A stretch of 64,000 nt of DNA from Asterella californica (Eukaryota > Streptophyta > Marchantiopsida > Marchantiales > Aytoniaceae): positions 7,688,001-7,752,000 of the forward strand of contig JAYKYS010000002.1 in the NCBI GenBank assembly GCA_036924285.1, given 5' to 3'. The notes beneath the pieces are model-generated. The model was not told the origin of the DNA and ran no database searches. It saw nothing but the letters and a program-made list of their open reading frames with translations. Shown one piece after another: positions 55,262-64,000 of this stretch. A program made the position numbers and the translations under genes. The first letter of the stretch is position 1. Every line of letters starts with the position of its first letter.

Positions 55262-58060
55262 AAGTAGACAAGTCTGAGTAATCACTTTTTCCATCTTCAG
55301 ATGGAAAAGGTGGTAAGCTTAATTTATTATTTAACCTTTCTGATGAAAAAGATTATATAATAAATTATTATCATCATAACTTAATGATTACTTTAGAACA
55401 CGTCCTTGCTCTTATGGTTTCAGCAGCACGGCAGGTCATGCTGTGCTTACGGGTTCTCTATGGACTCACAACGTAGCTTGTGGTTTTGGTAACATTTAAC
55501 ATTTATATTTTAAATTAAATCAAAATCTATCTAAAACAAAACAAAATTCTAATTCTAATTTACTCTAGTATCTTTATCAAACATGTATAGGCTTTTTGTA
55601 TAATCTAAACAATACATCACAACACAGATGAAGAAAAAAATCAGAAAATATCGTCACAATAGTCCATGACTCCATCTCACCTAGGAACAAATATAGTCTC
55701 TTTATTTTCTTTTTCATACCTCGCTTTTCCTTTTCTCGACTATCCTTGGCTAGGCTGCTTGGGATGCATATTTATTTATTCTAAAATTTCTAAAGCTCCA
55801 AAATGCTGGAACAGCAGTAAAAAAAATATGTTCACAATCTGGAGAGATACGATTGAAATACTTCTTCAGCTTTTTGCGAAGCATTGGATTGTTTAATCTG
55901 CCACGTAATATATACTCAGAGAGGAGATCTTCATTTTTGCCGCAATAATGCAGAAAACTCCATTCAAATATGTAAAACTGAGCATGTCTGGACCGGATTT
56001 CAGTCCAGCTTTTCAGCCGTAAAACTATTGCTGGTGTGGCAAGGTTTCCGTCACAAACAAAAAGGAAAAGGTAGGTACGAAAGTTACGAAACGTGCCCTA
56101 TTCAAACCGGAGGTCCTCCTTGAGAAGTTTGAGCCTCAAGAGAAGCTCGGTATGTCAGTCACGAGAATTACCGCTCCTGCAAACGAATAGCAAAACGATG
56201 ATACAGCAAGTCTAACTTCCTTGCATATTTAGGTAGGCAAGCCTGGATAATCACCTATATCATATTCATCTTTCGATGGAAGAGTGCTGAAAGATTAATT
56301 TATTATTTAATCTTTTTAACGAGAAGATTTAAATAATGAACTAAAATATTAATTAAATATATAATCATCAACCAGCCGGACTTGTATAGTTGGAGGCGCA
56401 TTGCTATGAGCTTCACTTATGGGCTTTTGGGATATTTTGGTAATTCTCTATATGGTTAATATTTATTTAGATTTTCAAAACACTAGATATAGAATTTGTG
56501 TATAACAGTTACAGATTTTCTGATAACGAATGCCCATAAAAGTTCTCCAAAGATGGTTGAGCATGCATATTCACCTTCCCATCTTCAGATGGAGAAAGTA
56601 GCAAGTTTAAGTATTACCTAACCCTTCACATGAGAAAAGTTAGATAATAAATGAATGTCATCATAATTTAATGATTATTTTAGAGCAGAGCTCTGGTATT
56701 ATGGTTTCTGTAGTGCGGCAGGTCATGCTATAGTTATGGGTTCTCTCTGAACTCACGCGCATTAACTACATTTAATGTTTATAGAATAATTAAAGTCAAA
56801 ATCAAAACTTTTAAATTTACTATATAACTTCTCCTGGGAAAGATTAGGTAGTAAAATAAAATGCTAACGGATGGAGATGAGTACTTTGGGAGTGCCTTTG
56901 TCAGCGCTTCCCTTGTAGTTTATATCTGGTTTCTTTCGTGTTTCTAGATTTGGCTAACACTCAATAGTTATAAAAGGGTTTGATTTCTTATCAATTTGAT
57001 ACAAGATTTTCACTTCAACTTAACCGATAACAACCATCCAGCAATAGTTCCTAGAAGTTGATATTGCATGCATATTTTGCTCTTAAAATAATTATAAATC
57101 TTTTGATTTTTTTATCAGTTTGATACATGATTTTCACTTTAACATTTATACATATCCCGATAACAACCAGCGAGCATCTTATTTTTCTCTTTCTCCACGT
57201 GTAGGAGCTTCTACTCAGCCAACTCTTGACATGAGGAAGGAAGAAGAGGGACTGGCCAAACGTATTGAGATGAAGAAGCTTGAAGAAGAAGCAATAATGA
57301 AGAGGATATGCGAAGCCGAACAGAAGGAGGAAAAAATTAACAACCAGCGAGCAGTAGTTCTCAGATAAGTTGAGCTTTCACGCATATTTTGCTCTCAAAA
57401 AGTGAACACCTTGCATACTCACCTCTTTTTTATAGATGCATAGTCACCTTCTTCCGAGTTCAGAAGAGGAGGAAAGACATGTCCGTCTAATTTAATACCT
57501 AACCCTTCCAACAGAAAGGGTTAGGTATTAAATTAAACGCATGATTAAATTATGTATTCATGAGTACAGTATCTCGGACTTGTATCTTCTGAAGCGCGAG
57601 AATTCAGTCTACACTTATCGGTTCTTGCCTTCTCTCTTCGTGTTTCCAGGCATGGACTAACAAATAACGTCTATGGAAAATTTTAATTATTTATATATAC
57701 TTAGTATATATATTTTATATAACATTTATATAATTATCTGATAACAAAAAAAGAACACAAATTCTTAAAAGTTCAGTTTGCATGCATATTCACCTCTCCC
57801 AAAGTCTAGAATAAGGAATCATGCATAAGCAATTTAATTTGTTTTTCAATTTTTGTAGATTAATTAATATTTGTTACAGTTATATCCTGCTCCAAGGCAC
57901 ATCGGACCCCTGCACTTATGGGTTAAGTCTGGCTCCTTTCTCAACTGTTGGTCTAGTTAACATACATTAAATTAGAGAATAATTTATTTTATTTACTTAA
58001 AATATACTTCTGGGAAACAAGAGTTCCCCAGAAGTTAATAGAGCATGCATATTTATTTTA
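55262..58060 (+). repeat. Dispersed repeat family with paired hairpins (5 units)
   Basis: Units at about 55262-55500, 56230-56475, 56555-56830, 57405-57680 and 57775-57990. Shared order: GCATGCATATTCACCT or AATCACC; a short hairpin (CCATCTTCAGATGG in units 1 and 3, CATCTTTCGATGG in unit 2); a longer AT-rich hairpin; ATCATCATAATTTAATGATTA; then GCGGCAGGTCATGC and CTTATGGGTTCTCTCT. The hairpin sequence differs between units while pairing is largely kept. Unit 5 has lost most of the stems. The gaps between units, such as 55500-56230 and 56830-57405, hold nothing I recognise. Confidence 0.6.
57488..57535. repeat. Perfect 20-bp stem, 8-base loop
   Basis: TAATTTAATACCTAACCCTT (57488-57507) pairs perfectly with 57516-57535 across the loop CCAACAGA. 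It is the longer hairpin of the fourth repeat unit. Confidence 0.85.
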
Positions 58061-58952
58061 CTGATAGAAGCGGAATTAATTAGTCGGTGAGGTCACCCAC
58101 GACGTTTTCATTTGAATTCGCCTAAGTTGGCGGTCAAGTAGTGACGCACTCCTGGCTCGTTGGCTACACATGAGAAACCCAGGAAAGAAAGGCATCCCTC
58201 TTATTAGTGAGGGATACTTGTTCGAATGCTGCGAGCATACGGGGAAATTAAATGACCAGATTCAGCTGTCGCGTACGGTATCTGATCTGCCCAAACTTCA
58301 GTTGCCATCTTGGGAAGATTCCATTCTAAGGCTCACAGTAAGCTAAGTTTGGCAACGTTAAGAAGAGATTGTTACTGCTGTAGAGCCCCAGTGTACGGAC
58401 GGAGTCTTAACGTACATGGTTTTGACGCATGTTTTAGACGAGTCGTCCTGGATAATAACGCCTGTGCTCTAGTGAGCGGGATGTGCAGTCCGTTGTTGAA
58501 GAATATGTCCACGAAGTCTCGAAGTCCTCCCTCATGCAAAATTGCAGACAGCAGCTAAATCTTGAGAAGGAACGGTTGACGACGACGACGACAGCCGACG
58601 TTCATTGAGAGATAACTAGATAGGAGAAAATACACATCGATCGAGAATTTGTCAAATTTTGCCGTCATCGGGATAGGTTTCTGCAGTGTTCATAATTTTG
58701 GAGGTTTAGCGAAGGTTTATCGACTCGAATATGCACACAGTGCGGATTTTGGCTCGCACACGTTAAGGGTTTCGCTTACTTGAGGGGTTTTGCCTGGGGA
58801 AGGCATCAGAAATTTGGAATTGCGACCCTGGTCGAGAGCTATCGGGTTGAGTAGACTTCGAGCGTTGGGAGGAGGCTGCCCTTTCGTGATTATCGTTTGG
58901 CTCTATTACACTCAAGGGGTTGAGATTGCAGCCTCTCTACAGCGGAATCACG
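58061..58952. other. Intergenic and probable PRP31 promoter/5' UTR
   Basis: Composition rises in GC toward the gene. 58560-58952 must hold the promoter and 5' untranslated exon of PRP31, because the initiator ATG is at 58953. I could not fix a TATA box or transcription start. A short hairpin (ATCCCTC/GAGGGAT, near 58195-58215) is seen; no gene is recognised. Confidence 0.4.
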
Positions 58953-61900
58953 ATGGTAAGCTTCGTTTTTTTGTCACTTTCTTTTTGCTGGAACGAAATA
59001 GACACGGGGTGAAGGTGAATTGGCCTCTTTCACGCTGATTGAAGGTTGTCGCACACTGCACTACGCTTCCATGAGCGTGATTGCTTGCTTACCAAACAAA
59101 AGAAGTTGATGAGCGAGGTCAAAATTTGAACACACTTCCTTTCTGGAAAATTTTTTTTTTTCCGGGAATGCGCGAGGTCTGCCGTGCCTTTAGGGTTTTG
59201 ATCGGGATTTGCCTAAAGTCTCATAGATATACCCGCTGCTTTTGCTGAGCCCCTAGAGAAGAATGCCGGTTCATTCTCGCGATCTGCTTGGAACTTTGTT
59301 CTGTGATTGCAGATGGGCTTTATGGATCGTGCGGGAACTCCATGCCCTGTCCATTTCTTTATTCAGCACTATGCATCTTGGCATGTCAATTGGTGGACTT
59401 GGTGTCCTGCTCCGTATACCTGCGGGGAATTTCCTAACTGGTGGCCTTATTTTGAGAACTGTTTGGCTTATCACTCCAGGCAACACTCGCGGACTCTTTC
59501 TTGGCGGATCTGGAGGACCTGTCAGACAATGAGGCTCCTTTTGAGGTTCGTGTGGCTTTGTGAAAAACTAACTAGTCACTTCACGATTCATATCTCTGTT
59601 TAGAAGAGCCTTCTCAATTCAGAATTCTTTCAACAGCTTCGTTCATTGAAGAGTACAAGGCTGTCGGTTTCGGTGAGTCGACTTCATAAGTAGTAGACCC
59701 CCGTAGCTTAAGTAAATTTTGTTCCAGTTAAGTTCAAATGCTCAAACCCTACTTTGACCTCTGCTTCAGGTAGAGGCCGACGGGGGAGATGATACTGTCG
59801 ACTTCGACGATACGATGGAGGATGTCGAAGCTCTGAACTATGATGATCTGGATTCTGTTGCCAAACTTCAAAAGAGTCAACGGTTCCATGACCTCATGAA
59901 GGTGGGTATTGTGTAATTTACATCACACCTTTTAGATGGTCGCCGGAAGTATGGCTACTGACTGTGTGCAATTCCTCGTCTAAATCAGTCAGTTCCTGCA
60001 GTCTTTTTCTCTTTCTTCTGTGGTCGTGGAAGTTTGGAGATGTTGCGGGGCTTTCCACATCTATGAAGCTTTCAGCTTCCCTTTGCAGTAAGGCTTCAGG
60101 TAATGACTGTTTTGTGTGGCTTTCTCTTGTAAACGTAATTAATGCTCACGTACCTTTTCTGGTTCGCTTTAGACACCTAGAACTCGCCCGCCAGTCGACT
60201 TCAGCATGTATCTTCATTCAACTCATGTATTTTATTCTGCCGAACTATGTCAAACCGAAATCCATGTTAGCTTGTTGCCGATATCGTCTTACCCGGAGAA
60301 CTTTACACGTCCTAGGTTGTAATCTGCATCTGGTCCTAGGATTCAGTGCACTGCATGTCACGGCTGGTAGTGTGCAGCTGGTCGTAGAATGTAGGGCATG
60401 TTGGATTGAGCTCTGTATATACGTATTCTATACAACCATGAGAGCCTAGAAGCGTATTCTATGACGCCCCATTTCTCTGTTCACGAGCTGCCTCTGCACG
60501 CAGCTAGCATTGTTGCAAAAACCATGCTATTGTAGAACCAAGAACTGTTCCCTCTCGTTTGAAACCAAAGTACCATATATTCAGTAATACTTGGGTGCTA
60601 CCTCTGTCTTTGAGCGTGGTTGTTGCTCCTTAGCTGAGCTTCCATTCCCCCAGACGATTCATATATTCAGTCATAGTGTCGGCACACGGGTTTATACATA
60701 GGGAGGCTCCACAGCCTACTAAAGGAAATTTAGCTGTGCTTACGTGCTAGGGATCACCATTGTAGCTCAAACGTGACCAGATAGTTGTAACGCAATAACG
60801 CAACCATGTCTCGGATTGGGGTTGAAGAACACCCAGTAAGCCTTTTCGTATAGATCTGGGAACAAGGTTATCCATGAAAATTTCCAGAGCCATACATTTT
60901 TATCCTCCACTTTTGGGAGTGATTGCCGCAGCTGACGAGCCAAGTATGGACATGTGCCTTATATGCAGGTCAGGGCGTGGAGCCTGTATTACGCGCATTT
61001 CAAAATGATTACTCTAGTTCACCACCATGGCAAGAAGGGAGGATGGCTAGGTCAGGCGCTGCCTGTTTGAGGTGTGACTGGCTATGGACGATACTTGGTA
61101 ATCATGCAGTATTGTGGTGACATAGTCGTAGCTCTTTCTGATGTTTCTGCCATCCAATGAGTTCCGTCCGTGGAACTAGTGAAGCTAAATTTTTTTCTGT
61201 CCTCCCGTTTGATGCCAACCAAGGTGGCTTGCCGTTGTCCTGTCAAAGAAAGCTGTTTATTGCCAGCAGCTCCAGCGATAGTATAAGGGCTGTTTTGCAA
61301 ATAGTTGGAAGATCTGAAGAAGTTTGACGTAGGAATTTAGCAGTGAGCTCCAGTGTGTTGTGAGTCTGACTGAAACTCAAAAGATTAACTTTCTCCTGGT
61401 TTGAACTCGCCGACGTTATAGGCCTCGTTTGAACATGAGTGAACCTGATCGAATTAATCCCGCTAGTTAAATGAGGCTTTTAAAACAGGACTGTGTGGTG
61501 ACCGTAACCTTGTCTGCAGTCCTCCACTGCAGGCATAAGCTCCGAGGAGGATGCCTGCAATGGAGGATTTGCTTAGACAAGCGTTGCTATTTAGCTCTTT
61601 CTTGCTGAACTCTTTGCTTATATGTTACATCCTTGAATAAATGCTTGGCTTCTGCTGTTGTTTCTCAAGCCGGTCCAGATATGAACTTACGAAGCGTACC
61701 TGGTCGGTTTAGTGATTACAGGTTGAACTGAGTCATTCCTGGTTACTGTGAAGTTCCTATACTACGGGTAGATAGAAAACCAGTGAGATGGCTAATTCTC
61801 CCTTTGTGGAAACATATACTATTCGTCTGGGCATCTCAGCACGTTGAGAGCTACATCATCCATTGCTTCGTTCGTCATGCATCACATTCAGTCAATTTTT

Positions 61901-63776
61901 GCCTCTGCCAGACTAGTGATTCAAACAAGAACATGGTGCCCACTGTTCTTATTCTCTGATATAGCTTTCCATCGCCGAACTTTTCAGTAGGTGTCAGAAT
62001 TTAAGTAACCAACATCCATAGTTTGAAGTAGGAGATCTCCTTGGCGTTTGAGTCAGACTTTATTCCAAGTAAGGTGAGGACCGGGAGATAGTGTCCTTAG
62101 AGCGGTAAATCGAAGAAGCGATTGGTCGAAGAACGACCAGGGAGGGAGATACGTAAGGAACGTTTTATTTCGTTTCATCTCTTCAGCTGTTGAGGAATAG
62201 TGACAGTTTCTTTTATAGTAAAAGTTTCATTTTGTTCCTTGGCAAAGTAATCAAATCAAACGGGACGCGGAAGAGTAAAGAGATCCTTTTATCAGTGGTT
62301 GGTACTTCTGAAGGTCCTCATGATGTATTGAGAATGTTATCCTCGAGCTGATAATATCAACTCTTCGCTTTCCAGTCAGCTGACGATCCTGTTATTTGTT
62401 CAGTCCGAACGATGTCCAGTCAGATAGTGCAATAGCCTTATGCTCATGACTTGCGCTTGGTGTTGCAGAAAGTGGACGAGGCGTTGGAGAAGGGATCAGA
62501 AGAGTCGAGAACTGGACTCGTCTCTGAGGATGATCCTGAATACCAGTTAATTGTGGATTGCAATACACTCTCTGTTGATATCGATAACGAGATAGTTATA
62601 ATCCACAATTTTATACGCGATAAGTACAGACTGAAGTTTCCAGAACTCGAATCACTTGTGCTCCATCCTATCGATTATTCTCGTGTTGTGAGGAAAATAG
62701 CAAATGAGATGGATCTTACTTTGGTGGACCTAGAGGGCCTCTTGCCGTCAGCAACTATCATGGTTGTCTCTGTCACGGCTTCCACCACAAGTGGAAAACC
62801 GCTTTCAGAGGAAAATCTGCAAAAGACCCTTGATGCCTGTGACCGTGCATTGGCGCTAGACGAAGCAAAGAAAAAGGTTTTGGAATTTGTGGAGAGTCGG
62901 ATGGGATACATCGCTCCTAACTTGTCAGCGATTGTGGGAAGTGAAGTAGCAGCAAAGCTCATTGGCGTTGCTGGAGGTCTATCCTCACTAGCCAAGATGC
63001 CAGCGTGTAACGTCCAGATTCTTGGTGCAAAGAAGAAAAACCTTGCTGGATTTTCAACTGCTACTGCCCTTCCGCACACTGGTTTCGTGTTCCATACAGA
63101 GATAGTGCAGAGCACGCCTCCTGCTCTTCGAACTAGAGCTTGTCGCTTGGTTGCTGGAAAGTCAACTCTTGCTGCTCGTGTGGACTCAACAAGGGGTGAT
63201 CCCACTGCTAAGACGGGAAGGGACCTAAGGGAGGAGATCCGTAAAAAGATTGAAAAGTGGCAGGAGCCTCCTCCAGCAAAGCAACCTAAACCCCTGCCTG
63301 TCCCAGATTCAGATCCCAAGAAAAAGCGTGGTGGCCGTAGGCTCAGGAAGATGAAAGAGAGGTATGCGATGCTTTTAATTCGTGAGAGTCCGCTGAACTT
63401 TGGTATATGTGTTGTAGATTGTAATTAATTGTGCTGGATTTGTTTCTCGCATATATTCAGGTATGCCTTGACGGATATGCGCAAGCTGGCCAACAGGATG
63501 CGTTTCGGGGTACCCGAAGAAAGTTCGTTAGGTTTGTTATCTCTCAATAACTGTGTTTCCCTCCATGTCCGTGTCGTGGATGGGGTAGGGTCCTTGTTGG
63601 TTAAACTTTGCATGTTTTTCGGTTCGCTTAATTAAAACCATAAACTAATTGGCGTGACTTCGATTCTGGACAGGTGATGGCCTAGGTGAAGGTTATGGTA
63701 TGTTAGGGCAAGCTGGAAGTGGGAAGCTTCGAGTTTCAATAGGCCAGAGCAAACTTGCAGCCAAAGTCGCCAAAAA
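58953..63776 (+). CDS. PRP31: PRP31, U4/U6 snRNP spliceosome factor (3' end outside window)
   Basis: PRP31 binds U4 snRNA with the 15.5K protein and joins U4/U6 to U5 to form the tri-snRNP in the nucleus. Exons with GT...AG borders: ATG alone at the end of exon 1 (58953-58955), 59480-59545, 59770-59901, 62469-63361, 63461-63531, 63674-63776; the gene continues beyond 64000. Phases join correctly at each border. The product starts MATLADSFLADLEDLSDNEAP and has an acidic stretch, then EALNYDDLDSVAKLQKSQRF. The NOSIC region is about residues 95-150, and the Nop domain follows with signature IGVAGGLSSLAKMPACNVQ at about 232-250. A basic KKKRGGRRLRKMKER lies near 351-365, then the PRP31 C-terminal region (LANRMRFGVPEESSLGDGLGEGYGMLG). 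About 423 residues are visible; plant homologues have roughly 490. The sequence reads like a functional gene. Confidence 0.93.
59902..62468 (+). other. PRP31 intron 3 (2.57 kb)
   Basis: Begins GTGGGT after ...CTCATGAAG and ends TTGTTGCAG. The flanking exons join in phase 0 within a conserved block (FHDLMK|KVDEALEK). It is much longer than the other introns (524, 224, 99 and 142 bases). No nested gene or repeat recognised. Confidence 0.85.
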
Positions 63777-64000
63777 GTACGTTACCTTCTCCAACTCGAC
63801 GATATGCTCTTCTCTTTGTACGATTGCCATCGCATTTCTTCTGTGTGTACCATACAAGATAGAAGTGCTTTGTCCTCTAATCAGATCGTTCTTGCTTTTG
63901 CTTGCCTGGGAAATTGATATCACAAGACGGCAGGAGTCATGGACTTTCCAATACGGCTGTTCATATGTTCATTTGCCGCCGTCGGGAATATTTTGAAGTT
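63777..64000 (+). other. PRP31 intron after exon 6 (incomplete)
   Basis: Starts GTACGT after ...AAAGTCGCCAAAAA. No acceptor followed by PRP31-like sequence is seen before the window ends. Confidence 0.6.

Noticed and set aside
54809..55267. 152-codon frame in AT-rich DNA
   Set aside because: No recognisable domain, biased composition, and an overlapping antisense frame of similar quality.
55335..55390. CTGATGA followed by AAAAAG suggested a hammerhead ribozyme core
   Set aside because: No GAAA with flanking stems in the right order; the motif is not kept in the other repeat units.
57120..57368. 82-codon Glu/Lys-rich frame with coiled-coil look
   Set aside because: Short, no start context or homologue recognised, lies between hairpin repeat units; composition alone is weak evidence.
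58180..58245. tRNA-like T-loop text TGTTCGAATGC near a short stem
   Set aside because: No acceptor stem, D-arm or anticodon arm could be drawn.
59631..59680. Possible extra PRP31 exon (AG...GTGAGT) between exons 2 and 3
   Set aside because: Exons 2 and 3 already join in phase 0 with sensible protein; inclusion would add residues not expected in plant PRP31.
59964..60449. 161-codon frame within PRP31 intron 3
   Set aside because: No domain; flanking exons join perfectly across it in a conserved block.

Overview
The window is nuclear DNA of a land plant. The one conventional host gene is a spliced plant-type PRP31 at the right end, and most of the rest is plant-type Ty3/gypsy LTR retrotransposon sequence. 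A short copy of mitochondrial nad7 and the elements' relation to the non-chromovirus (Tat/Athila-like, 'OTA') lineage suggest a non-seed plant such as a bryophyte or lycophyte. That placement is an inference and cannot be settled here.

Layout. (1) 1-3811: 3' part of a decayed Ty3/gypsy element on the + strand. (2) 3812-8480: integrase end of a second family, then a well-defined 2.29-kb LTR (4771-7056), PBS and gag, so one LTR lies between a pol end and a gag start. (3) 9072-49786: a nest built mainly from one family with giant (~5.97 kb) LTRs. A near-complete copy of this family (12473-39899, minus orientation, 5-bp TSD GGAAG) is inserted in an older LTR of its own family (9072-12472 plus 39900-40985). 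Its gag is split by a second, 8.8-kb element (23215-31986, 4-bp TSD GTAC). More broken LTR copies follow at 40986-43752 (+) and 43753-49786 (-), forming a head-to-head inverted repeat. The minus copy is interrupted by a solo LTR of the second family (46047-48238), which itself carries a ~157-bp nad7 NUMT. (4) 49787-53170: more second-family LTR debris and degenerate tandem repeats. (5) 53170-58950: AT-rich intergenic DNA with a MITE-like element, a TGCATGG-type degenerate tandem array and a family of repeats with paired hairpins. (6) 58953-63776 and beyond: PRP31, 3' end outside the window.

The most unusual item is the giant-LTR family. Each LTR carries, in sense with the element, a ~780-codon reading frame: a globular N-terminal domain, an acidic Ser-rich stretch, a basic NLS-like patch, a long coiled coil and an acidic tail. 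At least five copies are present, every one broken, and the LTRs are saturated with the hexamer GTCTTC/GAAGAC. The element (about 18.65 kb without its insertion) has a tRNA-Asp-like PBS and a gag-pol that is a single frame interrupted by UGA codons.

No operons, CRISPR arrays or tRNA/rRNA genes were recognised. All boundaries come from reading the sequence by eye; divergence values were not computed.
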